NCBI RefSeq assembly: GCF_040564635.1
Contig: NZ_CP159837.1
Span: 4,389,001-4,453,000 of the forward strand
DNA from: Planktothricoides raciborskii GIHE-MW2
Lineage (GTDB): Bacteria > Cyanobacteriota > Cyanobacteriia > Cyanobacteriales > Laspinemataceae
Direction: 5' to 3'
DNA: 64,000 nt
In this document: in pieces, positions 9,230 to 18,554 of the stretch
Position numbering within the stretch: position 1 is the stretch's first letter
Layout of the letters: every line of letters begins with the position of its first letter
Translations under genes and position numbers: made by a program
The notes under the pieces: generated by a model
What the model was told of the DNA's origin: nothing
Databases searched by the model: none
The model's input: only the letters and a program-made list of their open reading frames with translations

Positions 9230-12200
9230 AATAGGGTTGGGTTAAGTCAACTATCTGATCGAAGAGAAGATTTTTTACTAAATTAGTTAGACCCACAGCC
9301 AGCCATTTATCGGCTTCCGGGATTTGTGAAATCAATTTATAAATCCGTTGTTCTCGGGCAGCGAGGGCGGAGGAACGGAGTTCAAGAATCCATTCATTCG
9401 GCATCACACTTAAGCTTTCTGAGGTAATCAGTTGATCCTGGGTTTGTGGCGGAAAGCGATCAGGCAAAAATTCTCCATAAGCGGTTCTTTCATAAAGATA
9501 CTGTACCCCCAAGTGATGTGCAATTTTTTCTAGGAGGACATTTTCCTCAAAAGGCTTAGGAATAAAATCATCACAGCCTACGTCTAAGACCACCGAGCGA
9601 TTAGATTCAAAGGCACTGGCAGTTAAGGCAATAATCACCGTATGATCCACCGGGTCTTGGGCGTTAACTGATGATGAGCGCATCAAGTTATGGCCAGCAA
9701 AAATTTTGCCTTTAAAGGTGAATTTTTTTTTGCGGCGCTGTTGTTCTTGGATTCTAATTTGTTGGGTGGCTTGATAACCATCCATGACGGGCATTCTCAG
9801 ATCCATAAAAATTAAGTGCGGTTGCCAACGCTGCCAGACCTCCAAGCCTTCCAAACCATTTTGGGCTTCACAGACGGCAAACCCCACAGGTTCCAGGATA
9901 TTGGTAAGCAGTTTTAGGTTAGTCCATTGATCTTCGACCACCAGAATTCGATAGGTAGGTTGATTGGGGGCTAGAGCGATCGCCCGTTGAGAGACTTCTG
10001 GGGGGATTAATTTAATTTGAGTGCCTTCTGCACAGAGAATGTCAAATTTAAAAATCGAACCCATATCGACTTTAGAAGTGACGGTAATTTCTCCGCCCAT
10101 TAGTCGCACAAATCTTTGGCTGATGGCTAGACCTAAGCCAGTGCCTTCCGCTGATTTTTCCCCGGTTTTGGTTTGAATAAAAGGTTGAAACAACGTATCC
10201 ATTTCTTCAAAGGCAATCCCCGGGCCTGTATCTTCAATTTCAAAATGCAGTTTTAACTTTTTCTGGTTGAGGCGGAAGCTACTGACATCCGCTGGGGGAA
10301 AATAACCATAGTCTGCCAAACTGACTCGTAAGACAACACTGCCATATTCAGTAAATTTAATGGCATTACCAACCAGGTTAATTAAGGTTGAGCGTAATTT
10401 TTTATCATCGGTTTCTAGATATTGAGGAACTTCCGAAGAACATTCAATCTGAAAGGCTAAATTTTTAGCATCCGCCTTAACTTGTAGCATTTCTTTGAGA
10501 CTTGCCAACATCAGATAAAAGTCAAAGTTATGGAATTCCAGGTAAATTCGACCTAGTTCAATTTTGGACAAGTCTAAAATATCATTAATTAATGAGAGTA
10601 AATGTTCTCCCGATCGATGAATAATCGATAATTGTTCTCGGTGGGTTTCTAACAGGTTAAGATCCCGTCGCATGATTTGGGTAAATCCGAGAATGGCATT
10701 CAGTGGCGTTCGCAGTTCATGGCTCATGTTCGCCAAAAATTCACTCTTGGCTCGGTTGGCGGATTCGGCAGCCAGTTTCGCTTGTTCTAATTCCGTTTGA
10801 AATTGTTTTTCTTCAGTAATATCCCTAGAACTGCCTTGTAGTTTGATGATTTTGCCCGATTCATCCTTGATCGGCAAAAGAATCGTGCGTAATATTTTCG
10901 TTTTTTCGGGGAAATCTACGACTTCTTCATAGCTGATAGCTTCCGATTTTTTAAGATAGTTGTGAAATTTTTTATGGAAGTTTTTGGCCAGATTTATGGG
11001 TAAAACTTCGTCTAAATACTTGCCAAAAACTTCTTCTTTTTTAACTTTAAAATTTTTTTCATAGCTAGGGTTGATCGTTTCATAAATAAAGCGATTATCA
11101 TCAGTCAGCTTTAACAAAAAGATACTTTCGGCGGAATGTTGGAAGATGCCAGCATAGAGTTCTTCTGAGTTCCGCAATCTTTCGCGATCGCGCTGGTTAG
11201 TCCAATAACTAGAAAGCATTTCGCCCACTATTCTTAATAACTGAGCGTCTTGCTCAGACCAATTTTTTAAGTTATCTTCCAAGGTAATAAAGCCAATTTC
11301 TGCCCAAAGTTGTCCCCCTGGGCTGTGAATTGGTACGGTAATCATCGAGCCAACCCGCAAATCTTGAAGAATATTTTTCTCCAGTTCGGCTTCAGGGGGC
11401 AAATTTTTGATCTGGGAAATCACCAGGTTTTGCTTCCGGTTTAGTTGTTCGGTCCACCAGGGTAATAATGCTCGATTGATTTTGAAGAACTTATCAAGAT
11501 TTTCCGGACGCTCGAAATCAGACCAATCATAGACTTCCTTGAGCAGGTTACTTTCTAACTCAAAGACAATTAAATAAGCAAGGTTGGCTTGTACCGCCAT
11601 CCCCAGCAGTTGCAGCACCCGATACAAATTGGTTACTTGTTGATTGGCTAACTCGCGAGAAACTTCGGCTAAAGCCATTTCTAAGTGGAGGCGATCGCGC
11701 AACTGAGTTTCCGCTTGCTTGCGTTCGGAAATATCCTCAATCACCCCTAAACAATAAATCGGATCTCCTCCGGGCGATCGCACATAAGAAAAGCTTAAAT
11801 GACCCCATTTAATATCACCATTTTTACACAAATATCGCTTTTCCAGGGTAAAGCTATCAATCTCACCTTTAAATAACTGCCTAACCAGATCGGTGGATTT
11901 GAGCATATCCTCTGAGTAGGTAATGTCTGCCCATGTCATGTGTAATAACTCTGACTCCGAATAGCCTAAAAATTCACAAAATTTTTGATTCACTCGCAGC
12001 CATTTTCCCGTGCGATCGGCCAACACCATGCCCACAGCACTTTGTTCAAACATTCCCCGAAACCTTTGTTCACTATCCCGCAAGGCAATTTCTGCCTCTT
12101 GGCGCTGGATAATTTCTTCTTGCAACCGTTGGATTGCCCCAGCTAAATCTTTCGTGCGTTCTTCCACGGCAATCCCTAGGGAAGCATTGGCTTTTTTTAG

Positions 12201-15200
12201 CGCCTCTTCTGCCTGCTTTTGCTGAGAAATATCATAAGAAACCCCCACAGTCCCAACCAGTTCACCCGCTTTATTTCTAAAAGGAGCATTGTTGACCATC
12301 ACCGGAAATATCTTGCCATTCTTATGGCGCACCAGGAATTCCCCAGTCCAATTTTTCCCTTGCCGGAGTTGGTTTAACATCTCTAAACCTTGTTGGCGAT
12401 TTTCCCATATGGCGAGGGTGTCTGTAATATTGCGGCCTAATGCTTCTTGGGCAGACCAACCATAGAGAATTTCCGCATATCGGTTCCAATAAATAATCAC
12501 CCCGGATAAATCCGTGGCAATAATCGCATGATTTACCACATCTAATAAACGGGCTTGAAAATAAATTTCTGATTCCGCTTGCTGACGTTGGCTGACTTCG
12601 GTTTTCAGTTGACTGGTGCGTTCTTTCACCAGTTCTACCAGCCGATGGCGGTATTTTTCTAATTGCTGCTGTTGCCATTTGCCCTCGCTAATATCCTCAG
12701 CAATTCCTGCAATCCGCACGATCACCCCTTCTTCATTGATAATCGGAAAAGTCCGAGCTTCAATCCACCGGATTTGCCCATCGGGTCGCATAATCCGATA
12801 TTCTATCTGGGTCAATTCTCCCGCTCGCTGTTTAGGCAGATGCGTGAAAATCATTTCTCGATCCTCTGGGACGATCGCGGCAATCCAACTATTCGGATCC
12901 GCATATAAAGATTGGCAACTCCGTCCCGAGATTTTTTCATAAGCTGGACTGACATAAAGAATTTCCTGGGTCTGAGCATCGATCAACCAAAACAAGACTG
13001 CAATATTTTCCGTTAATTGCCGAAATCTTTCTTCACTTTCTCGTAAGGCTTTTTCGGCTTTGCGTCGTTGATGGATATCCCGCACACAAACCACATAAAC
13101 CGATTCCCCTTCCCATTCCGTTTCGGCAACGGTCATTTCCCCAAAACTCACTTCTCCATTGGGTAAAATAATCCCCAATTCGGCGGTATTGCCCACCACC
13201 ATTGGCCATCCTAAATCTTGATTTTTTAGCTGTGAAAGGGGGCGACCAAATATTTTCGTGGCTGCCGGATTGGCAAACCGGATGATGCCGTGGCGATCGA
13301 CAATTAAAATCCCATCAGAAATACTGTTGATAATCGTATTTAAGCGAGTTTCACTTTCTTTCAACTGCATTTGAATGCGCTTTTCTTCGCTAATCTCAAT
13401 CGCGGTGCCGATAATTTGTTGCGGGTTCCCGTCCGCATCGCGAGTAAATACCACCGACCGACAACGGAACCAATGCCAAGAACCATTGATATGTTCTTGG
13501 CGATATTCTATATCATAAACTTCCCCCGGTTGGAGATGTGGGAATATGTGAGAATATTCCTGGAGATATTTTTGGTCGTCCGGGTGAATGGTTTCCCATA
13601 AAAAATTAAACCCTTTTTGTTGAATATACTCCGGTTTATATCCCAATATTTGATAAATTTGGTGATTCACATAAATATTCCGCCCGGTTCGCAGATCGTA
13701 AACATATAAAATAGCTGGAGAAGCATCAGCGATCGCTTCAATAAACAGTTTGCTTTGACGCAGTTCTTCCTCCATGCGTTGCCGTTCGGTAATATCAAAC
13801 ATGGTGGCGAATATCTTCGTCACCTGACCCTGGGAATTAACAATGGGATTGCCTTTGCTAACTAAATGCCGCAAACAACCATCCGGTCGAAAAATGCGTA
13901 ATTCCACTTCATAAGATTTTTGATAGGCGATCGCCTGCCGTTGGGTCGCTTGCCACTGTTCGAGATCGTCGGGATGAATTAAGGCCAAAATTCTTTCATA
14001 CGGGGGTTCTGCTTGTTGGGCATCAAAACCAAAAATTCTAAATGTCTCTTCTGACCAAGTAAGTTTGTAAGTTTGCACATCCAATTCCCAATTGCCCAAA
14101 TGAGCAATTTTTTGGGCTTCCGCGAGATTGGCTTTTTGTTTGGCGAGTTCTTTTTGATCCGCTTGGCGTTCGGTAATATCTCGATACGCACTTAAAAAAC
14201 AAGGCTCCTCCCCCAGTTGCAATAAATTACTGGAAACCAGTAAAGTTTTCCGGCAGCCATCTTTAGCCCGAATCGTCGTTTCAATATTATAGGTTTGCCC
14301 TTTTTGCAATAACTCCGACAAATGTTCTCTGGCTTTATACTCTTCTTCTTTTTCCGTATAAATTAACGATAAAAAATCATGGCTATTATTCGCTTCCAAC
14401 GGACTATAACCCGTGATTTCTTCCATTTTATGATTAAAAATTATAAAATTACCAAAGGCGTCGCTCAGGGTAATCCCTTCTCCCACCGCATCAATGACTG
14501 TGAATAATCGCTCGGCTAATTTTTGAATTTGAAGTTGATTTTCTTGGCGTTCGGTAATATCTTCGACCACTTGAATCAAATATTCGGCCTCTCCCAGCCC
14601 GTCCCGTAATACCGTAGTCGTAATCTGTACCCAAACCACCCGGCAATCTTTACAGATAAACCGCTTTTCAAAACAGCAGTGATTCATTTTACCTGCTAAT
14701 AATTGAGTCAAAAACTTATTTTCTAACTCAATATCCTCTGGTTGAGTAATCTCCGGCCAAGTTTTACCTAAAAGTTCCGATCGCGAATAGCCAACAATCT
14801 GGCAAAATTTGTCATTCACTCGCAACCATTGTCCCGTGGTTGATAAATGACATAGACCAACCCCCACCTGTTCAAAGGTAATGCGAAACCGCTCTTCACT
14901 TTGCTGCAATGCTTCTTCTAAATCTCGGATTTGTTGAATTTCTGGAGTCAATTCTTCTCCAGAGTTTCGGGGCAATAATTGATTAGATCCGTTGAAATCG
15001 CCCGGTTCCTCTTGGGGTAGATTTATTTCATGGCAGATATAAAGAATGCTGGCCACGGTAGCCACTTCTCCCGGAACAAAAATTAACTTAACCGTGACTA
15101 ACAAACGATGAAGTTGATTAAATTTATCAATAATTTTGGTTTCAATATGGGGAATTTCTCGTTGGTTTTGTAGATCCTGGAGGTCAAAAAGTCCGGGACT

Positions 15201-15809
15201 CAAAAGTCGAGCAATATTCCCGAACCCCTGAATTTCAGAGCAAGAATAGCCAAAAATCGGTTCAGGACAAGGAGAAACAAACTGAAAGTTTCCTTCAAGA
15301 TCCGTAATAAAAACCGGATCGGGAAAATTAGTCACAATCAGTTGGGGGAAATTGACGATCGAACATTGAGGGTATTTTTGCAGGTCTGTTTGATAGCAAG
15401 TGTGATAAGCACTCAGTTGTGCTTTAGACCGCGCCATTTCCACCGTTAACCGCAAAGAATGTTCCAGTAAACCAGCGCTTAACTGACGGCGAATCAAATA
15501 GTCTGCCGCGCCAGCTTTTAACGCCGCAATGCCATCCTCCAGACTCTCAACCAGCCATAAGACTGGGGCAGTGCTTTGGGGGGTAAATACCGTTGTGAAC
15601 AATTGATGACCATTGGCGATCGCAAATTTCCCATCCACCAAATAGGCATCATAAGGTCGGGCGGCGATCGAGGCGATCGCGCCACTAGCGCTGGTTTGCC
15701 AGTCTAGTGAACTGGTGAATAGCTCAATTTCACTGAGGAACTGCTTAATCCGTGAAAAAGACTCTTCTTGCTTATCAACCAGCAGGAGACGCAATGAGTG
15801 AACTAGCAT
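9222..15809 (-). CDS. Giant multi-PAS/GAF hybrid sensor histidine kinase
   Basis: About 2195 residues from the ATG at 15809, chosen because a GGTAGGTG Shine-Dalgarno-like stretch precedes it; the frame stays open to 15893 but those 28 residues look non-native. Order: a degenerate receiver domain (LRLLLVDK, Asp in YLVDGKF), about ten PAS/PAC units recognisable by C-terminal DITERQ, DISERKQ or similar ends, a GAF domain before the last PAS, HisKA (FLANMSHELRTPLNAILGF), HATPase (NLVGNAIKF, DTGPGI, GTGLGLAIS), a C-terminal receiver (RILVVEDQ, Asp in LIFMDLRMPVMDG, Lys in PKPF) and a tail of about 80 residues. No membrane segment was seen, so it is probably a cytoplasmic integrator of redox, light or ligand cues. 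It is cotranscribed with the REC-kinase downstream. Confidence 0.93.
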   Translation of the reverse strand: MLVHSLRLLLVDKQEESFSRIKQFLSEIELFTSSLDWQTSASGAIASIAARPYDAYLVDGKFAIANGHQLFTTVFTPQSTAPVLWLVESLEDGIAALKAGAADYLIRRQLSAGLLEHSLRLTVEMARSKAQLSAYHTCYQTDLQKYPQCSIVNFPQLIVTNFPDPVFITDLEGNFQFVSPCPEPIFGYSCSEIQGFGNIARLLSPGLFDLQDLQNQREIPHIETKIIDKFNQLHRLLVTVKLIFVPGEVATVASILYICHEINLPQEEPGDFNGSNQLLPRNSGEELTPEIQQIRDLEEALQQSEERFRITFEQVGVGLCHLSTTGQWLRVNDKFCQIVGYSRSELLGKTWPEITQPEDIELENKFLTQLLAGKMNHCCFEKRFICKDCRVVWVQITTTVLRDGLGEAEYLIQVVEDITERQENQLQIQKLAERLFTVIDAVGEGITLSDAFGNFIIFNHKMEEITGYSPLEANNSHDFLSLIYTEKEEEYKAREHLSELLQKGQTYNIETTIRAKDGCRKTLLVSSNLLQLGEEPCFLSAYRDITERQADQKELAKQKANLAEAQKIAHLGNWELDVQTYKLTWSEETFRIFGFDAQQAEPPYERILALIHPDDLEQWQATQRQAIAYQKSYEVELRIFRPDGCLRHLVSKGNPIVNSQGQVTKIFATMFDITERQRMEEELRQSKLFIEAIADASPAILYVYDLRTGRNIYVNHQIYQILGYKPEYIQQKGFNFLWETIHPDDQKYLQEYSHIFPHLQPGEVYDIEYRQEHINGSWHWFRCRSVVFTRDADGNPQQIIGTAIEISEEKRIQMQLKESETRLNTIINSISDGILIVDRHGIIRFANPAATKIFGRPLSQLKNQDLGWPMVVGNTAELGIILPNGEVSFGEMTVAETEWEGESVYVVCVRDIHQRRKAEKALRESEERFRQLTENIAVLFWLIDAQTQEILYVSPAYEKISGRSCQSLYADPNSWIAAIVPEDREMIFTHLPKQRAGELTQIEYRIMRPDGQIRWIEARTFPIINEEGVIVRIAGIAEDISEGKWQQQQLEKYRHRLVELVKERTSQLKTEVSQRQQAESEIYFQARLLDVVNHAIIATDLSGVIIYWNRYAEILYGWSAQEALGRNITDTLAIWENRQQGLEMLNQLRQGKNWTGEFLVRHKNGKIFPVMVNNAPFRNKAGELVGTVGVSYDISQQKQAEEALKKANASLGIAVEERTKDLAGAIQRLQEEIIQRQEAEIALRDSEQRFRGMFEQSAVGMVLADRTGKWLRVNQKFCEFLGYSESELLHMTWADITYSEDMLKSTDLVRQLFKGEIDSFTLEKRYLCKNGDIKWGHLSFSYVRSPGGDPIYCLGVIEDISERKQAETQLRDRLHLEMALAEVSRELANQQVTNLYRVLQLLGMAVQANLAYLIVFELESNLLKEVYDWSDFERPENLDKFFKINRALLPWWTEQLNRKQNLVISQIKNLPPEAELEKNILQDLRVGSMITVPIHSPGGQLWAEIGFITLEDNLKNWSEQDAQLLRIVGEMLSSYWTNQRDRERLRNSEELYAGIFQHSAESIFLLKLTDDNRFIYETINPSYEKNFKVKKEEVFGKYLDEVLPINLAKNFHKKFHNYLKKSEAISYEEVVDFPEKTKILRTILLPIKDESGKIIKLQGSSRDITEEKQFQTELEQAKLAAESANRAKSEFLANMSHELRTPLNAILGFTQIMRRDLNLLETHREQLSIIHRSGEHLLSLINDILDLSKIELGRIYLEFHNFDFYLMLASLKEMLQVKADAKNLAFQIECSSEVPQYLETDDKKLRSTLINLVGNAIKFTEYGSVVLRVSLADYGYFPPADVSSFRLNQKKLKLHFEIEDTGPGIAFEEMDTLFQPFIQTKTGEKSAEGTGLGLAISQRFVRLMGGEITVTSKVDMGSIFKFDILCAEGTQIKLIPPEVSQRAIALAPNQPTYRILVVEDQWTNLKLLTNILEPVGFAVCEAQNGLEGLEVWQRWQPHLIFMDLRMPVMDGYQATQQIRIQEQQRRKKKFTFKGKIFAGHNLMRSSSVNAQDPVDHTVIIALTASAFESNRSVVLDVGCDDFIPKPFEENVLLEKIAHHLGVQYLYERTAYGEFLPDRFPPQTQDQLITSESLSVMPNEWILELRSSALAAREQRIYKLISQIPEADKWLAVGLTNLVKNLLFDQIVDLTQPYYE

Positions 15810-16022
15810 AAAATCACCTACCTCGGGCCTAAATCTCCCTGACTTCAACCTAGAAATAACTGCTGGTGGATTGCACCTTTGGCAGTTTCCCAAACCCGGG
15901 TTTCTAGTAAACGCTTTTCAGCCATGGACGATGGCGTATCTCTACTTTAGCTTACCTCTTGATGATTCGTGCTTTTGTTCTGGCAAATCTTTACCGATAG
16001 ATCCCTGGGATTTTCGGTCTTA

Positions 16023-16055
16023 GATTGTCACCTGGGTTGTTCTTGATTGTCACCT
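16023..16055. promoter_or_regulatory. Direct repeat GATTGTCACCT, possible regulator site
   Basis: GATTGTCACCT occurs at 16023-16033 and again at 16045-16055, 22 bp apart start to start, about two helical turns. It lies about 215-245 bp upstream of the giant kinase start, in the 495-bp gap that should hold its promoter. Spaced direct repeats like this suit a dimeric activator, but no known factor is recognised. Confidence 0.3.
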
Positions 16056-16179
16056 ATTGTGTGGTTTATCCGTACCGAGGATTTGGGAAAATCAAATCTC
16101 ATCAATGATTTCACCAGCTAATGATTTCACGATCCAGTGATTTCACGAGGAAATAATCGCGATCGCTGATTGAATTTCA

Positions 16180-16237
16180 CCGCACCAAATAACCGCACCA
16201 AATAACCGCACTCAATAACCGCACTCAATAACCGCAT
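16180..16237. repeat. 13-bp tandem repeat (ATAACCGCACCAA type)
   Basis: About four and a half copies of a 13-bp unit, ATAACCGCACCAA drifting to ATAACCGCACTCA, lie between the radical SAM gene and the giant kinase. A 75-codon open frame running through them is not supported as a gene. Confidence 0.75.
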
Positions 16238-16304
16238 AACTTGAGAAAATGCCCTGAAGCCAATCAATTGCCTTAAATGAATCAAACCGAAAATCGATCG
16301 CGTA

Positions 16305-17165
16305 TCAATCCAAGAATTGCTTTTGGGGAATGCGTTCCAGAATGCTGTCTCCAAACACGCGATCGAGGTGTAAATATTCTAAGTGAACATAACCAATATG
16401 ACAGTGGCAAGTGGCATTAGAACAAGGACGATCAAATAACCCCTGGGCAAAATTGCGATCGTAAAGATTACCAATTGGTTCTTTAATAAAATGACAACGG
16501 CGCATCGTGCCATCCCCATCCACAGAAATCACCGAACTTCCGGCTCGACAAGAATAACCCAATGAGGGATAATATTCAGTATTCAAATAATACAGCGGAT
16601 CGATTTGCTCAAAAAATTGCCGGTCTGCGAGAGCAAGTGTGGTTAACTCCCGCTTCACCGCATTAATCCACAGATAAATATGTGGCGGAAGTTCCTGCCG
16701 CAATGCCGCAATTTCTGCCTTAAATTTAACAAAACCAACCACTCCCACACTGAACCTAAATTTAAAATCATCTAATATCCGACATTGGCTCAAAAAATCG
16801 GCTCTAGAAACCCATTCGGGGTGAAAAGTTGCCCAAAATGCCAAAGTTTCAGGATTGGCTGATTTCACCCAACCTAAATCACCGGATAAATTCGTCTGAA
16901 TTGCCACTTTCTGCACATTTGGCTTATGACTCAAGTCGGTTAAAGCTTCTTGATACCAATCATAAATCAATGCTTCTCCCCAGGGGGTAAAAAAAATCGA
17001 AAATGCCTTGCCAGTTTGGGTAGCAATCCAATGGGTAAAGCGTTCTAAGACTTTTTTATCTTCCGCTAATTGCTCAACATTGGCGGATTGTTTGGCAAAA
17101 GGACAGTATTCACAGCCATAATTACAGCTATTTAACTGCCCGCGATAGAGAATGGTGAGATGCAT
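16305..17165 (-). CDS. STM4011-family radical SAM protein
   Basis: This 286-residue enzyme has the radical SAM cluster motif C14-x3-C18-x2-C21 in NSCNYGCEYCPFAK and the family features TPWGEALI, IQTNLSGDLGW and VISVDGDGTMRRCHF. A C-terminal cysteine group (YSCRAG, RRCHF, PCSNATCHCHIGYVHL) probably holds a second iron-sulfur cluster, as in SPASM-type enzymes. These match the family named after Salmonella STM4011, whose reaction is unknown. In enterobacteria it lies in a cluster with a second radical SAM protein and other genes, none of which are here. The upstream neighbour is an orphan ABC permease 66 bp away in the same direction. The family is confident; the product is not known. Confidence 0.85.
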   Translation of the reverse strand: MHLTILYRGQLNSCNYGCEYCPFAKQSANVEQLAEDKKVLERFTHWIATQTGKAFSIFFTPWGEALIYDWYQEALTDLSHKPNVQKVAIQTNLSGDLGWVKSANPETLAFWATFHPEWVSRADFLSQCRILDDFKFRFSVGVVGFVKFKAEIAALRQELPPHIYLWINAVKRELTTLALADRQFFEQIDPLYYLNTEYYPSLGYSCRAGSSVISVDGDGTMRRCHFIKEPIGNLYDRNFAQGLFDRPCSNATCHCHIGYVHLEYLHLDRVFGDSILERIPQKQFLD

Positions 17166-17231
17166 ACATGGTTGGTTTGCTTAAATCCTGATGAAAAAAT
17201 TCTGAGCCGCTTCTGGTTATTTTAAGTGCGG

Positions 17232-18191
17232 CTATCTATGTTCAGCCCAAGGAGTTAATTTTTCGGCGATTAATTTAAAGCCATAATCTAAGAATAAGCC
17301 AATCAAGCCAATAACGATAATAGTCACTAAAACTTTATCGGTTTGAACATATCGCTGGGCTTTAACAATTCTAAATCCCAATCCTTTATCGGCGGCAATT
17401 AATTCGGAAATAACTAAAAAATTCCAAGCTCCGGCCACATTCACCCGCAAAGTATCGAGAATACTGGGAAATGAGGCGGGTAATATCACTTTAAATAAAA
17501 TATCTTTGCGATTAGCCCCTAGAGTATAAGCCGCGTTCAATAATTCATTGGGAATAAACTTGACTGCATCGGCAATCATTATAGCATTGTAAAAAACAAT
17601 GCCCAAAAAAATAATCACCACTTTGGCCATTTCTCCCAAGCCAAACCATAAGATAACTAGAGGAATAAATGCCGCCACTGGCATATAACGAACCGTCCCG
17701 ACAATCGGACTCAATAGGCTTTCCATGCTGTAAAAAGTTCCCATAGCAATGCCAATAGGAATTCCGACAATGGCTGCGGCTCCAAATCCCCCTAAAACTC
17801 GGCCAAAACTGGCGACAATATCCACCCAAAGGTTTTCTTGAAAAAACATTTCTATGCCCGCAGTGAATACTGCGGTTGGGGTAGGCAGTAATATCGGGGC
17901 AACTAAGCCACTATAAGTGAGAATCGCCCATAAAAATAATGGAACCGCTAAAGCGGTGATGGCTAAAATAATTTTCAGCCATTGGGGAAACCCTTGGCGA
18001 ATACTCCAAAAGACCGAGGGGGATAAATAGCGTTTTGGCGATCTGTTGGGCAAATCTTTGGCCGTTCGCGAAGCGGCGCGGATGCGCCATCGCTTCATCA
18101 AATTGGACATCAGAGCAAAAAACCTTGTTTTTTTCACAAAAGTGGACAGAAGTTTGTATGATTCTAGTTCAAAATTTTTACATAAATTCAT
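17232..18191 (-). CDS. ABC transporter permease, TauC/SsuC/NrtB type
   Basis: This protein of up to 319 residues is an inner-membrane permease of the nitrate/sulfonate/taurine class. It has about six helices, the first at LKIILAITALAVPLFLWAIL, and the EAA-type loop AAYTLGANRKDILFKVILPA in the C-terminal third, followed by GAWNFLVISELIAADKGLGF, which is characteristic of this class. No ATPase or binding protein gene is adjacent, so it must use subunits made elsewhere. The start is uncertain: ATG at 18191 gives the longest form, but ATG at 18110 or 18098 is possible and none has a good ribosome site. The N-terminal codons overlap a palindromic GCGAAGCGGCGCGGATGCGCC-like repeat, so the first 50 or so residues may be repeat-derived. 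Confidence 0.85.
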   Translation of the reverse strand: MNLCKNFELESYKLLSTFVKKTRFFALMSNLMKRWRIRAASRTAKDLPNRSPKRYLSPSVFWSIRQGFPQWLKIILAITALAVPLFLWAILTYSGLVAPILLPTPTAVFTAGIEMFFQENLWVDIVASFGRVLGGFGAAAIVGIPIGIAMGTFYSMESLLSPIVGTVRYMPVAAFIPLVILWFGLGEMAKVVIIFLGIVFYNAIMIADAVKFIPNELLNAAYTLGANRKDILFKVILPASFPSILDTLRVNVAGAWNFLVISELIAADKGLGFRIVKAQRYVQTDKVLVTIIVIGLIGLFLDYGFKLIAEKLTPWAEHR

Positions 18192-18554
18192 TCCTGAGTC
18201 GGCAATTAAGATTTTTTGCGGATTCGGCGATCGTTCTGTTGGGTTTCGGCAAACCCCTTCCCCAGGAAAAACTCGCCCGGATCAAGGTTCAAAGTTATTC
18301 TCCGGGCTGGTTTACCGAGAGGTAGGCGAAAGAAAGAAAGAAAGAAAGAAAGCAAGTTAATCAAGTAAATGCTGAGAATTATGGGATTACATCCGGTGTA
18401 TCCCCTCAGATCCGCCAAAATTTGGGCAATTTTGGCGATGAATTGATGACAAATGGGCGCAGCGATCGCCTTGCAGCCAGAAAAGTCTTGCTACAATCTG
18501 AACATCTGCATCCGTTAACCACAGTGACTCATCCTTCAGCAACCCTACTTCACC
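18192..18554. promoter_or_regulatory. Divergent intergenic region with GAAA microsatellite
   Basis: These 363 bases separate the leftward permease from the rightward NACHT gene and must hold both promoters. Six copies of GAAA lie at 18328-18351, about 200 bp before the NACHT start. A short GGGTTT-CGGC-AAACCC hairpin is at 18241-18256. Overlapping open frames here are short, mutually exclusive and unsupported. Confidence 0.55.

Noticed and set aside
12322-12678. 118-codon frame in the giant kinase
   Set aside because: Alternative frame within conserved PAS coding sequence.
16127-16354. 75-codon frame after the radical SAM gene
   Set aside because: It overlaps the radical SAM 3' end and runs through the 13-bp tandem repeats; no protein features.
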